Shown: positions 14,537-23,660, counted from the stretch's first letter. The stretch: 37,009 nt of DNA from Hyphomicrobiales bacterium (GCA_900470195.1 UEIJ01000003.1:1-37009), one strand, 5' to 3'. The notes: generated by a model from the letters alone, not told the origin. A program made the numbers and translations.

Positions 14537-16210
14537 TCAGGCTTTCGTCTGTTGCTGTTTGTCGATTTCCGCCTTGCGCAGGAGAAACCGTTGGATTTTT
14601 CCACTTGGCGTCTTGGGAAGTTCACTCAGGAAGTCAATTTCACGTGGATAGGCGTGGGCAGAGAGCCGCTTTTTCACATGCAGCGCCAGTTCCTCTTTCA
14701 GTTCCTGCGTACCTTCGAAACCAGGCGCAAGGATAACGAACGCCTTCACAATTTCCGTTCTTTGCGGGTCCGGTACGCCGACAACCGCCGCTTCATTGAC
14801 AGCCGCGTGTTCCAGAAGTGCGCTTTCCACGTCAAATGGCCCAATACGATAACCGGATGATGTTATAACGTCGTCAGCGCGTCCGATGAAGCTGATCGAA
14901 CCGTCCGGCTCAAACTCCACCGTGTCCCCCGTGCGATAGTAACCGCCCGCAATGGCTGGCGTTTCCTGGTTGTAATAGCCTGAAAACCAGAGAAGCGGCG
15001 ATCTTGCGATATCGATGGCGAGGATGCCTGGCTGGTTTGGACCAAGTTCATTGCTTTGTTCGTCCAGAACGGCCACGCGATAGCCAGGCATGGCGTAACC
15101 AGCTGACCCGTGCCGAACCCAATGTTCAAGGCCGTGATGATTATTGACCACCATGCCCAGTTCTGTCTGCCCGTAATGATCATAGATCGGCGCGCCGAGA
15201 TACGCGTCGAACCAGCGAATGACTTCCGGATTGAGCGGTTCTCCAGCGCTTGATACTACGCGCAGACGACCTTTGACGCGTTTGGCTGCTTCAGGCCCCT
15301 CCGCCATCAGCAAACGGAAAGCTGTCGGCGAACCGGCAAGGCTCGTAACACCGAGGCGCTCAATGATGTCGTAGGTGCTTTCAGCGGTGAAGCCGCCTTC
15401 GTAAAGCGTGGTCGGCATGCCAAGCTGCAACGGTCCTGTCACGGCATAATAGAGCCCGTAAGCCCAGCCCGGATCGGCAATATTCCAGAAAACATCGTCG
15501 GAACGCAGACCGATGGCTTCGCGCATATAGGCGCCGAAAGCCAGCAGCGCATAAAGCGGGACTGGCACGCCTTTGGGCAAGCCCGCAGTGCCGGAGGTCG
15601 ACATCATCATGAACAGATCGCTGCCTCTGCGAAACACCGGAGGGCAGTCAGCCGAAGCGGAAGCAGTCGCCTTGCAAAAATCAATGTCCCCGGCCTGCAG
15701 GCTTTCACCAGAGGTGAGCACGATTGCGACCTTGGGGCAGTTGTCGATTTCTGTCAGCTTGGTGCGATTGGCCATGTTTGTGACGACAAGCTTTGCGCCG
15801 CTGGTTTTCAGCCGGTGTTCGATTGCCTTCGGACCAAAAGCGGTGAAAAGCGGCTGATAGATCGCGCCAATGCGCCATGTGCCGAGGATGGTCGCAATAA
15901 GCTCCGGCGTTCGTGGTAATAGGCCCGCGACCACATCGCCAGGGCTGACGCCTGCATCTTTCAATACGTTGCCGACACGGGCAGCCATATCGCGCAGGTC
16001 TTCGAAGGTGAACTCCGAAAGTTCGCCATTCGCCGTGATTGCGCGCAGGGCGATGCGATTGTCCCCAGTATGCCGGTCGCAGCATTCAACACAGGCATTA
16101 ATGCCGGTTTCAGGATTGCCGTGAAGCTTTGCGATAGCATCTTCGATGCGAAATTGTGCAACGGCGTCCTCATAACGCGGCAGCCGCGCTGAAACAGACG
16201 TTCCAGTCAT
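14537..16210 (-). CDS. AMP-forming acyl-CoA synthetase
   Basis: A 557-residue member of the ANL superfamily that activates a carboxylic acid through an acyl-AMP. The ATP loop reads [15 protein letters not shown], the A5 motif YGQTELG, the hinge region [20 protein letters not shown], and the C-terminal catalytic lysine lies in [10 protein letters not shown]. The start [16 protein letters not shown] follows GGGAGGA by 10 bases; longer frames enter the promoter region. It resembles acetyl/propionyl and medium-chain (ACSM-like) ligases. As first gene of the operon divergent from an AraC regulator, it probably activates the acid that the rest of the operon degrades. Confidence 0.9.
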   Translation of the reverse strand: MTGTSVSARLPRYEDAVAQFRIEDAIAKLHGNPETGINACVECCDRHTGDNRIALRAITANGELSEFTFEDLRDMAARVGNVLKDAGVSPGDVVAGLLPRTPELIATILGTWRIGAIYQPLFTAFGPKAIEHRLKTSGAKLVVTNMANRTKLTEIDNCPKVAIVLTSGESLQAGDIDFCKATASASADCPPVFRRGSDLFMMMSTSGTAGLPKGVPVPLYALLAFGAYMREAIGLRSDDVFWNIADPGWAYGLYYAVTGPLQLGMPTTLYEGGFTAESTYDIIERLGVTSLAGSPTAFRLLMAEGPEAAKRVKGRLRVVSSAGEPLNPEVIRWFDAYLGAPIYDHYGQTELGMVVNNHHGLEHWVRHGSAGYAMPGYRVAVLDEQSNELGPNQPGILAIDIARSPLLWFSGYYNQETPAIAGGYYRTGDTVEFEPDGSISFIGRADDVITSSGYRIGPFDVESALLEHAAVNEAAVVGVPDPQRTEIVKAFVILAPGFEGTQELKEELALHVKKRLSAHAYPREIDFLSELPKTPSGKIQRFLLRKAEIDKQQQTKA

Positions 16211-16277
16211 CCAGTATAATCCTCCCTTGCCGCCACCTCCTCGTGGCCAACCATATCCAAAGGTTAACCCGTCACGC

Positions 16278-16326
16278 ATTGCAAACAATGACATTAGATG
16301 CATAAATGCGTGATCGATTTTGCAAT
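16278..16326. promoter_or_regulatory. candidate AraC-regulator binding region
   Basis: ATTGCAAA (16278-16285) and TTTGCAAT (16319-16326) are inverted copies around a smaller GCAT-AA-ATGC element at 16300-16309. They occupy the 127-bp divergent promoter region between the acyl-CoA synthetase and araC genes. A regulatory role is inferred from symmetry and position only. Confidence 0.35.
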
Positions 16327-16337
16327 ATAGAGAAACC

Positions 16338-17330
16338 ATGGAACGCCATAATATAGCACCGGGTTTTGTCGAGGATGCTCTCGAAAGTGTTCGTGTCCGG
16401 GGGATAGAAACCGCTCCCCTTATGGCGCAGATCGGCCTGCCGGAAACAGTGACGGAACCCGTCACCAACGTGGAATATGGTCGCCTATGGTGGCTGATTG
16501 CCGAAACGATCAACGACGAATTCTTCGGGCTGGCTGCAAGGCCGATGCGTCCCGGCAGTTTCAATCTGCTTTGTCACGCCGTGCTGCATGCGGGCACGCT
16601 GGAACGAGCTTTGCGGCGGGCCTTGCAGTTTCTCAATGTTGTGCTGGATGATCCGCAAGGCGAATTACGGGCCCGTGATGGCATGGCCCATATCGTTCTG
16701 ACCGATGCCGGACCTCCTAGACCGGCCTTTGCCTATCGTGCCTATTGGTTGATCTTGATGGGTGTCGCCTGCTGGCTGATTGGGCGGCGCGTCCCGCTAC
16801 GGACGCTCGACTTTGCTTGTCCGGCCCCGGTCCACCGGCACGACTATCATAAATTCTTCGGCGCACCGGTCCTGTTCGACCAGCCGGTAACACGACTGGT
16901 TTTTTCTTCATCTTATCTGTCGCTGCCGATCATTCGTAGCGATGTGGCGCTGGAAAGTTTTTTACGCGAGGCCCCCGCCAACATTCTGATCCGCTATCGC
17001 CACGATAATGATCTGTCCGCAAGAGTACGCACGCAACTGAATGCCTTGCCAGTCACGGACTGGCCGTCTTTTGCAGAGCTTGCTGGCGGGCTGGGCATGT
17101 CCGCACCGACCTTGCGGCGCAGACTGCGTGGGGAAGGGCAGAGCTTCGGCACGATCAAGGACGAATTGCGGTTCGTAATTGCCGAAAGGCTTTTGCAGGA
17201 AAACAAGCTGAGTGTGGCAGAAGTGGCTGCCGAACTCGGCTACAGTGAACCGAGTGCCTTCTATCGTGCATTTCATAAATGGATGGGACAAAGCCCGGGA
17301 CGGTTTCGGACTGTACAGCATGACGAATGA
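16338..17330 (+). CDS. AraC-family transcriptional regulator with N-terminal Arabinose_bd-type domain
   Basis: A 330-residue regulator. The first 200 residues match the ligand-binding region found in OruR/ArgR-like AraC proteins (GFVEDALESVRVRGIE at the start, then RPGSFNLLCHAVLHAGTLERAL). The last 100 residues are a double helix-turn-helix: LGMSAPTLRRRLRGEGQSF, then VAAELGYSEPSAFYRAFHKW and PGRFR. I took the ATG at 16338 with AGAGA upstream; the alternative at 16320 is a TTG. It is divergent from the acyl-CoA degradation operon and very likely activates it in response to the substrate or its CoA ester. Confidence 0.9.
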   Translation: MERHNIAPGFVEDALESVRVRGIETAPLMAQIGLPETVTEPVTNVEYGRLWWLIAETINDEFFGLAARPMRPGSFNLLCHAVLHAGTLERALRRALQFLNVVLDDPQGELRARDGMAHIVLTDAGPPRPAFAYRAYWLILMGVACWLIGRRVPLRTLDFACPAPVHRHDYHKFFGAPVLFDQPVTRLVFSSSYLSLPIIRSDVALESFLREAPANILIRYRHDNDLSARVRTQLNALPVTDWPSFAELAGGLGMSAPTLRRRLRGEGQSFGTIKDELRFVIAERLLQENKLSVAEVAAELGYSEPSAFYRAFHKWMGQSPGRFRTVQHDE

Positions 17331-17433
17331 AGATGCCGGGCGACAGTCCTCGCCCTAAAGAGCCTGCATCAAGCGCACGATTATCCTTGCCGAGTCATGC
17401 CCGTCGGCAAAAGATCGCGATCAACCTTATTGA

Positions 17434-18354
17434 TCAATGTACCGCAGCTGAACGCTGGCGGCTGATCCAAGCAGCTCCGATATTGCCGTGCAGAAAGCCG
17501 TTCGAAAGCGGCACATCGGGATAGATTTTTCGCAAACGCGCTATCCCCTCGCCGGGACTGATGTCCTGTTTCAACACCTCGTCATGGATAAGGGCCACTT
17601 CCACCATATCACAGTCCTGCGGTGATAGTCTGAAACGTCTGATCCCTGCGTCTTGCAGGTCGGACAGGTCCTCGATCAACGACTGACAGGTATGCGAGAG
17701 CGTCTGCACGCCGTTGAGAGCCAGGAAAGGTTGGCTATCGAGTGTCTTGACAGGCAGCCCGTCCGGTTCTTCACCGCATACAAACTGGCAGTTATCCTTT
17801 ATCTGGCCCTTTGAGCGCGCGTGCGCGCACCGGGCTGAAATAGCCAGCGGTACTCGTCCGAACGTGAATATCTCAAATGCAACCTCAGGCGCGGCTTTGA
17901 CGATTTCCCGGATCGAGCTGATTGGCAACTCCGGCGGAAGACAGATCGACTGTGCGCCACGCGCAGCGAGAACCTTTGCCGTCGCAGCGTTATAAACATT
18001 GACCAAGGGGCCAACCATATGTGGTTTACCCGACAAGAGGCCAAGCGCTGACAGGTCGTTTGCTTCCACTGGGAGCGTTGCTTCCCTGATCAGCTGGCGG
18101 GTCTGTTTTTCTTCCCGCTCAAGCATAACGAGCGCCAGCGAACCGAGGCTCACGGTCTTCCCTGCACGTGTCAGTCGCTCGATTACGGTCTCCAGATGAG
18201 GAGCCATAAAATGAAACCGTTTGGAGCAGACGATTTCACCGACTGTAACGTTCGTTACCGGAGCTTCGTCGGCGATGCGGAAATAAAAATCGCGCCATTT
18301 TGGACCATCCCACAGAAAGAGAACGGGACCGAGGCTAAGGCTGGCTGCCGACAT
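17434..18354 (-). CDS. ubiV: UbiV, oxygen-independent ubiquinone hydroxylation subunit
   Basis: A 306-residue U32-peptidase-like protein. With UbiU it forms the iron-sulfur complex that hydroxylates ubiquinone precursors without oxygen. The four [4Fe-4S] cysteines known from E. coli UbiV (39, 180, 193, 197) have equivalents at Cys43 (EIVCSKR), Cys176 (ARCAHAR), Cys189 and Cys193 (NCQFVC), with the same 13 and 4 spacing. The opening LGPVLFLWDGPKWRDFY is typical. It is the last gene of the ubiT-ubiU-ubiV unit; ubiU ends only 2 bases before it. It is not a protease despite the family name. Confidence 0.94.
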   Translation of the reverse strand: MSAASLSLGPVLFLWDGPKWRDFYFRIADEAPVTNVTVGEIVCSKRFHFMAPHLETVIERLTRAGKTVSLGSLALVMLEREEKQTRQLIREATLPVEANDLSALGLLSGKPHMVGPLVNVYNAATAKVLAARGAQSICLPPELPISSIREIVKAAPEVAFEIFTFGRVPLAISARCAHARSKGQIKDNCQFVCGEEPDGLPVKTLDSQPFLALNGVQTLSHTCQSLIEDLSDLQDAGIRRFRLSPQDCDMVEVALIHDEVLKQDISPGEGIARLRKIYPDVPLSNGFLHGNIGAAWISRQRSAAVH

Positions 18355-18356
18355 AT

Positions 18357-19334
18357 CTATCTCCAGCGTTTGTCGTAAGCGCCTGAAGTCGTCTGCTGGC
18401 CTTCACTCAGCAGCCGGAGACGCGAAAGGAGGGCTGCACGGTTGTCAGAGGGCGCAGCAAGTGTTTGACGCAGCGTTGAGACGACTTCGCTCACATAAGC
18501 TTTGCCGCGCTGACGACCTTCGATCTTGAGCGCGGAGACGCCCGCCATTCGCAACTCGTCTATATGGTTCATGACGTCGAGCGAAACGGGGTCTTCGAAT
18601 GCATAGCCTTGCCCGTCTGCAATGTTGAAGCGGCCCTTGCAAAGCGTTGGATAGCCGGTTGCCTCGCCCAGTGGAAAACGATTGATCGTATAATCTCCGA
18701 GTTCGGAAACGAGTTCCTTCCCGTCCTGCCGGTAGCGAACATGACTGGCCGGAGAACAGACACCGTTCATGTTGGGCGATCTACCCGTTGCATAAGAAGA
18801 CAGGGCGCATCGCCCTTCCGCCATCACGCATAATCCGCCGAATACGAAAACTTCCATTTCGCAGTCGATCTTGCGGCCAAGTTTCGCAATATCCGGGATT
18901 GTTAGGACGCGTGGCAACACGACACGTTTTGCCTTGAACGCATCGACAAGAAACTGGATTGCGTCTGCATTGGAAGCGGAAGCTTGTACGGATACATGAA
19001 GCCGCTGTGTCGGATGCTTCTCGGCGGTATAGGCCATCAGCCCGAAGTCAGCGAGGATAACCGCATCTGCTCCAAGGGAAGATGCATCGTCAACGGCCCG
19101 ATACCAGACGTGTTCATCTCCTGCGCGCATGAACGTGTTGATCGCAACGAAAACCTGCGTTTTGCGCGCATGGGCAAACTGGATTGCGTCTCGCAGTTCT
19201 TCACGAGTGAAGTTGAGACCCGGAAAGTTGCGCGCATTTGTTTCGTCGCGAAAACCGCAATAGACGGCATCTGCTCCGGCCTCTACCGCTTCTCGCAAGG
19301 CCGATGGCGTACCTGCAGGGCAAATCAGTTCCAT
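18357..19334 (-). CDS. ubiU: UbiU, oxygen-independent ubiquinone hydroxylation subunit
   Basis: A 325-residue U32-family protein and partner of UbiV. It begins MELICPAGTPSALREAVEAG, as UbiU does. Cysteines at 169, 176, 193 and 232 (GGLCVMAEGRC, NGVCSPA, YPTLCKGRF) fall at the same residue numbers as the [4Fe-4S] ligands of E. coli UbiU. Its start overlaps the ubiT stop by 10 bases, and ubiV follows after 2 bases, so the three proteins are made together. The complex takes hydroxyl oxygen from prephenate in E. coli; the same is expected here. The FNR-type box upstream of ubiT suggests expression at low oxygen. Confidence 0.95.
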   Translation of the reverse strand: MELICPAGTPSALREAVEAGADAVYCGFRDETNARNFPGLNFTREELRDAIQFAHARKTQVFVAINTFMRAGDEHVWYRAVDDASSLGADAVILADFGLMAYTAEKHPTQRLHVSVQASASNADAIQFLVDAFKAKRVVLPRVLTIPDIAKLGRKIDCEMEVFVFGGLCVMAEGRCALSSYATGRSPNMNGVCSPASHVRYRQDGKELVSELGDYTINRFPLGEATGYPTLCKGRFNIADGQGYAFEDPVSLDVMNHIDELRMAGVSALKIEGRQRGKAYVSEVVSTLRQTLAAPSDNRAALLSRLRLLSEGQQTTSGAYDKRWR

Positions 19335-19834
19335 CCTGCAGCTTCCTTACTCAGGGCTTTGCTTCGTATGTAATTTGCGATGCCGCGAACCATCGGCGCA
19401 AAGGGGCCCGCACTTTTGCCAAGGTCAGATGGCAGATCTATGTTGCAGTCATCCAGCGCATTGCGGAGTGCAAGCATGGCCTCCATGTCACCCGTCACGA
19501 TGATATCTCTGGAGAAGAACAGCGCATCTCCATCAAGTCTGCCTTCGAGAAGCGCGAGCAGCATGACCAGCGGCCCTTCAATGCCCGCGTCGACTTCAAT
19601 CGCCTCGTCTTCACGCACGATTGTTATGCGTGGCTTATCCGGCTCGATCACAAAGGCGAACGGTATGTCGGATGGATGAAAACGGAAACGCTTCGCCGCA
19701 TAGTCTCCCAGACGCTCGAAGAGACCGGGGTGCGCGCGCAATACCTGGAAGAAAATGCGCGAGACAAATGGGGCGATCAGAAACGGCGGAACAAGCCGGG
19801 CTGGAACAGCCACAGCCGGAGGTATCTTCATCAT
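19325..19834 (-). CDS. ubiT: UbiT, SCP2-domain lipid-binding accessory factor
   Basis: A 169-residue protein with a sterol-carrier-protein-2-type lipid pocket. It carries the ubiquinone intermediates during oxygen-independent synthesis, the counterpart of aerobic UbiJ. It has a proline-rich start, the helix VSRIFFQVLRAHPGLFERLGDYA (given here only as the region at about residues 24-46), then the SCP2 core with IEGPLVMLLALLEGRLDGDALFF-like residues at about 85-107 and RDIIVTGDMEAMLALRNALD. The ATG at 19834 lies 7 bases after GGAG; the frame also opens with a GTG at 19837. First gene of the ubiTUV unit, about 60 bp from an FNR box. Confidence 0.92.
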   Translation of the reverse strand: MMKIPPAVAVPARLVPPFLIAPFVSRIFFQVLRAHPGLFERLGDYAAKRFRFHPSDIPFAFVIEPDKPRITIVREDEAIEVDAGIEGPLVMLLALLEGRLDGDALFFSRDIIVTGDMEAMLALRNALDDCNIDLPSDLGKSAGPFAPMVRGIANYIRSKALSKEAAGWN

Positions 19835-19896
19835 CACTCAGCTCCGATGAGCTTTAAAAGGTGAATTCAGAATTAAGTGATTCAATACAACGACAG

Positions 19897-19912
19897 TTTG
19901 ATTCAGATCAAA
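19897..19912. promoter_or_regulatory. FNR/Dnr/FixK-type box between ubiT and ubiD
   Basis: TTTGATTCAGATCAAA is a perfect 16-bp palindrome containing the TTGAT-N4-ATCAA consensus of FNR-family activators. Its centre is 19904.5. Placing it at -41.5 gives a leftward start near 19863, about 29 bases before ubiT, and a rightward start near 19946, at the ubiD ATG. It fits low-oxygen or nitric-oxide induction, best positioned for ubiTUV. Confidence 0.85.
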
Positions 19913-19946
19913 GACGGCGGAAGAATTCGATATTCAAAAGTCGGAC

Positions 19947-21461
19947 ATGAAATCGGCTCCATCTTCTCCGTTACGCTACGAGTGCCTTCAAAGCTTCTTG
20001 TCCGAGCTTGAACGGCGCAAAGATCTTATCCGGATCAAACGTCCGGTATCTCTCGTCCAGGAGATCACGGAAATCCATAAGCGAGTGCTTGAGGCGGATG
20101 GTCCGGCACTGATCTTCGAGCAACCGGTCGATGCGGACGGACGTTTGCATTCCATCCCTCTTGTTGCCAATCTCTTTGGTTCCGCGCGGCGTATTGCCTT
20201 AGGATTTGGACGGTCGCCTCAAGAAATTTCGGATTTTGCCGAGATGCTGGCGGAATTGCGAGCGCCAAGTCCTCCCCGTTCGGCAGGCGAAATGTGGAGC
20301 AAACTGCCATTGGCGAAGGCCGCATTGAATATGCGTATCCGTCATGTTCGGCGCGCACCGGTACAGGCAAAGATACTGGAAGGCGAGGCCGTCAATCTCG
20401 ATCTGCTGCCGATCCAGTGGTGCTGGCCGGGAGAACCTGCACCGCTTGTCACTTGGCCGCTGGTTATTACGCAGGCACCCGGCGATCCATCTGACGTTAA
20501 TGTCGGAATCTACCGGATGCAGAAGCTTGGCCGCGACAAGCTCATCATGCGTTGGCTTGCGCAACGCGGCGGCGCAGGTCACCACCGCTTGTGGCAAGAA
20601 CTGGGCGAAGATATGCCCGTTGCCGTGGCTATCGGGGCCGATCCGGCGATGATTCTTGCAGCTGTCATGCCCTTGCCCGAAGGGATGAGTGAACTGGGCT
20701 TCTCGGGTCTGCTTGCCGGACGCAGATCAGCGGTCGTGAATGCACGTACCGTGCCTCTCTTCGTGCCCGCTAATGCCGAAATTATTCTGGAGGGACGAGT
20801 TTCCGCTTCGGAAACTGCTCCAGAAGGCCCCTATGGCGATCACACCGGCTACTATAATAGCGTGGAGGAGTTTCCGGTCATGCAGGTGACCGCGATCACC
20901 ATGCGGAAAAATCCCGTTTATCTTTCGACCTATACCGGACGCCCGCCGGACGAGCCCTCCAGACTTGGCGAAGTGATGAACGAACTGTTCGTGCCAATCG
21001 TGAGAAAGCAGTTTCCAGAAATTGCCGATCTGTGGTTGCCTCCTGCGGCATGTTCCTATCGCGCAATGGTCGTTTCAATCGACAAGCGCTATCCCGGTCA
21101 GGCGCGGCGAGTGATGATGGGGCTGTGGTCGATGCTGCCGCAGTTCAGTTACACGAAACTCATAATTGCAGTCGATCCGGACATAAGCGTCCGTAACTGG
21201 GACGATGTGATGTGGGCGCTCGCAACTCGCTTCGATGCGAGCCGCGACGTCATCACGCTCGGTCATACACCGGTGGATTATCTCGACTTCGCGTCTCCAC
21301 GCTCTGGCTTGGGCGGAAAGCTTGGCCTTGATGCGACAAACAAGATCGGTGCCGAAACCGAACGAGAATGGGGCGCTGTATTGAAGATGAGCGATGACGT
21401 TGTTGCCCGGGTCGATGCGATTTGGGGGGAACTCGGGCTGGACAGGGAAAATATGCGATGA
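19947..21461 (+). CDS. ubiD: UbiD-family prenylated-FMN decarboxylase
   Basis: A 504-residue decarboxylase, probably 3-polyprenyl-4-hydroxybenzoate decarboxylase of ubiquinone synthesis. Residues known from E. coli UbiD have clear equivalents: Mn ligand Asn185 in DVNVGIYR, prenyl-FMN contacts 188-190, Glu249 in GMSELGFSG, and catalytic Asp298 in EGPYGDHTGYY. The DKRYPGQARRVM stretch is also typical. Length matches E. coli (497). No good ribosome binding site precedes the ATG at 19947, and an FNR-driven transcript would start almost at it, so a leaderless message is possible. It overlaps ubiX by 4 bases. The adjacent ubiTUV genes support a ubiquinone role over an unrelated aromatic-acid decarboxylase. 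Confidence 0.9.
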   Translation: MKSAPSSPLRYECLQSFLSELERRKDLIRIKRPVSLVQEITEIHKRVLEADGPALIFEQPVDADGRLHSIPLVANLFGSARRIALGFGRSPQEISDFAEMLAELRAPSPPRSAGEMWSKLPLAKAALNMRIRHVRRAPVQAKILEGEAVNLDLLPIQWCWPGEPAPLVTWPLVITQAPGDPSDVNVGIYRMQKLGRDKLIMRWLAQRGGAGHHRLWQELGEDMPVAVAIGADPAMILAAVMPLPEGMSELGFSGLLAGRRSAVVNARTVPLFVPANAEIILEGRVSASETAPEGPYGDHTGYYNSVEEFPVMQVTAITMRKNPVYLSTYTGRPPDEPSRLGEVMNELFVPIVRKQFPEIADLWLPPAACSYRAMVVSIDKRYPGQARRVMMGLWSMLPQFSYTKLIIAVDPDISVRNWDDVMWALATRFDASRDVITLGHTPVDYLDFASPRSGLGGKLGLDATNKIGAETEREWGAVLKMSDDVVARVDAIWGELGLDRENMR

Positions 21462-22036
21462 AGCGGGTTGTAGTCGGTATCTCCGGCGCATCGGGCGCCC
21501 TCATCCCGCTCAAATTGCTGGAGCAGCTTTCCGCCATGAGCGATATCGAGACCCATTTGGTTGTATCTGACGCTGCACAACAGACCTTGCGCCACGAATT
21601 GGGTCCGGATGGTTATGGGCTTTTGCACAGGCTCGCGAACAGAAGCTATTCTGTCAGCGATATAGGTGCTCTGATCGCGAGCGGATCGGTTGTCACCGCT
21701 GGCATGATCGTGGCGCCATGCTCCATGCGGACGCTCGCTGCGATCGCTACAGGACACAGCGACAGTCTGTTAACGCGCGCCGCTGATGTTCACCTGAAGG
21801 AACGGCGCCGACTGGTTCTGATCGCTCGGGAGACCCCGCTGCATCTGGTCCATTTGCGCAATATGTGTACCGTGACGGAAATGGGCGCGATTGTAATGCC
21901 GCCGGTTCCGGCCTTTTACTTCAAACCGCAAACGGTCGAGGAAGTGGCCGATCAGATCGCAGCAAGAGCTATCGATCTGATCGGAATTACCGAAAAGCAA
22001 TCGGAAAGCTGGGCGGGAATACCAGCCGGCCGATAA
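21458..22036 (+). CDS. ubiX: UbiX, flavin prenyltransferase
   Basis: A 192-residue enzyme that attaches a dimethylallyl group to FMN, making the cofactor UbiD needs. The N-terminal flavin loop is GISGASGA (about residues 7-14). VAPCSMRTLAAIATGHSDSL and RRRLVLIARETPLHLVHLRN in the second half carry the conserved Ser, Arg and Glu-Thr-Pro of the family. The ATG shares four bases with the ubiD stop (ATGA), so the pair is translationally coupled. The close pairing makes this the dedicated maturase for the neighbouring UbiD. Confidence 0.95.
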   Translation: MKRVVVGISGASGALIPLKLLEQLSAMSDIETHLVVSDAAQQTLRHELGPDGYGLLHRLANRSYSVSDIGALIASGSVVTAGMIVAPCSMRTLAAIATGHSDSLLTRAADVHLKERRRLVLIARETPLHLVHLRNMCTVTEMGAIVMPPVPAFYFKPQTVEEVADQIAARAIDLIGITEKQSESWAGIPAGR

Positions 22037-22050
22037 CAGCAAGTGCGGAC

Positions 22051-23193
22051 TTACGCGAAAGGTTCGGTTGGGCTCTTAGCGGGGTGCGTGAACCATTTCG
22101 GTCCATTCGCCGTCATATAGATATGATCTTCCAGGCGGATTCCGAACTGGTTCGGAACCACGATCATGGGCTCGTTGGAGAAGCACATGCCTTCAGCGAG
22201 CGGGAGTGAATTGCCCCGAACGATGTAAGGAGCCTCATGAATCTCCAAGCCAAGACCATGGCCAGCGCGATGCGGAAGGCCCGGCAACGCATAATCCGGT
22301 CCCAATCCGTGCTTTATGAGCGTGGCGCGTGCTGCATCGTCAAGGGTTGAACAAGCCGCGCCGAGCTTCGCCGCGTCGAAAACGGCTTGTTGCGCGTCGC
22401 GTTCGATTGTCCATATGCGCGAAAACTCTGCTGTAGGCTCTTCCAGCATATAGGCGCGCGTGAGATCGGAATGATAGCCATCGATGCGGCAACCAGTATC
22501 TACAAGGATAACATCACCCGGCTGATAAAACTGTTCGCCGTCCGCGCCGTGCGGCAACGACGTCGCTGCCCCGAAAGAGACGATGCAGAATGTCGAACCG
22601 CCCGTAGCGCCAAGGGCGCGATGCTGTTCATCGATAAAACGCACCACCTCGCTTGCAGCAATGCCGGGCTTTATCAGTCCATGCGCGCGGCGGTGGACTT
22701 CGAGTGTCAAATCCATCGCGTACTGAATGATCGCGATTTCTTTGGCTGACTTGCGGCTACGTTGTTCCTGGATCAGCTTTCCGCCATCGATCAAGCGCTC
22801 AGGCGAGATTTCGTGCTTTAGAGCGTTATAGACGAACAGCGGGACGGCATCATCGATTGCAATTTTGGCACCTGCCGGAATGAGCGATGCAATCAGCGCC
22901 GCGGGACTCTCTTCTTCCTGCCATGTACGGATTTCACCCGGCAAATGCGGCAGGCTTTCGACCCTGCTCTGTTCAAAGCCGGGAACGATATAAATTACTT
23001 CCGACGGCGTAACGAGGGCGCCCAGAAAACGTTCGCTGATATGCCAGACAAGCCCGGTATAATAGCGCAAACTTGCCGTCGGTCCGAGCAGAAGCCCGCC
23101 GATGCCGCGCTCTCTCAGCTTACCTTGCAACAATGCCAATCGCTCAAGATGTTCTTCCTGTTCGATCCTTGGAGGGCATGACGCTGAAGTCAT
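22051..23193 (-). CDS. M24-family metallopeptidase (Xaa-Pro aminopeptidase/creatinase type)
   Basis: A 380-residue cytoplasmic protein with the creatinase-like N-terminal domain (about 1-140) and the pita-bread catalytic domain (about 150-380). Its two-metal site is complete: VDTGCRIDGYHSDLTR supplies two Asp, AGHGLGLEIHEAPY the His, and SNEPMIV and GIRLEDHI two Glu. It could be an Xaa-Pro dipeptidase or another M24 amidohydrolase; the sequence does not decide. It converges on ubiX with 14 bases between the stops. The start at 23193 gives family length. No neighbour explains its substrate, though the peptidoglycan genes to the right would produce peptides. Confidence 0.88.
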   Translation of the reverse strand: MTSASCPPRIEQEEHLERLALLQGKLRERGIGGLLLGPTASLRYYTGLVWHISERFLGALVTPSEVIYIVPGFEQSRVESLPHLPGEIRTWQEEESPAALIASLIPAGAKIAIDDAVPLFVYNALKHEISPERLIDGGKLIQEQRSRKSAKEIAIIQYAMDLTLEVHRRAHGLIKPGIAASEVVRFIDEQHRALGATGGSTFCIVSFGAATSLPHGADGEQFYQPGDVILVDTGCRIDGYHSDLTRAYMLEEPTAEFSRIWTIERDAQQAVFDAAKLGAACSTLDDAARATLIKHGLGPDYALPGLPHRAGHGLGLEIHEAPYIVRGNSLPLAEGMCFSNEPMIVVPNQFGIRLEDHIYMTANGPKWFTHPAKSPTEPFA

Positions 23194-23456
23194 AATGCAT
23201 ACCTTTTATCTGGTCGTTTCCGTTAAAGTCTGCGCACGCTGCTCGCTTGCGGACAGATATATCAGAGCTTTCGCCATCTGGTAGTTATATCTCCAGGCAC
23301 TGGATCCAGAATGCTTGTATAAAGGAGTTTTGGGAGGGCTCGGGGACTGGCTCTACATTGCATGCCGGAACCGAAAATACTAAGTGGGTCATACTGCGGT
23401 AATAAAATTTGGGTAAAAAACACAGTTTCAAAATGGGTCAGCGTCTGTGAGGTTTT
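23194..23456. other. intergenic region, no gene recognised
   Basis: A 263-bp gap between the divergent M24 peptidase and small membrane protein genes. It should contain both promoters, but I cannot pick a convincing -35/-10 pair. An in-frame GTATAAAGGAG stretch near 23317 lacks a following gene. I see no structured RNA. Confidence 0.4.
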
Positions 23457-23651
23457 ATGTCTGAGCTGTGGCAGTGGGTTTCCGCCTTTGGTTTTTCGGT
23501 TGCTGTCATCGTTGCGGCACTCATCTATCTCAACATGTCCAACCGTGAAACGCCTGGTGACACATTCAATCTCTTCACGAAAGTGGGTGCCGTTGCTATA
23601 GCATTCGTTGCTGCATTTGCGAGCCTCGCCGCCGCCGCTATTATTGATTGA
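23457..23651 (+). CDS. small two-helix membrane protein, unknown function
   Basis: A 64-residue protein with two hydrophobic helices (about residues 7-26 and 41-62) joined by a short polar loop, NMSNRETPGDTFN. GAGG lies 5 bases before the ATG, which favours real translation. It has no recognised domain. Its stop is 9 bases from the stop of the convergent RpiR-family gene. Small proteins of this design often sit in the inner membrane as stress or assembly factors; nothing here tells which. Confidence 0.6.
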   Translation: MSELWQWVSAFGFSVAVIVAALIYLNMSNRETPGDTFNLFTKVGAVAIAFVAAFASLAAAAIID

Positions 23652-23660
23652 TCTTATTGC

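Noticed and set aside
17420..17436. A second FNR-like box near TTGATCAA at the ubiV end
   Set aside because: The half-sites have no 4-base spacer, and the site lies at the 3' ends of converging genes rather than in a promoter.
17434..19334. Two U32 collagenase-type proteases
   Set aside because: The eight iron-sulfur cysteines match UbiU and UbiV, and ubiT is adjacent; the peptidase label is a family-name artefact.
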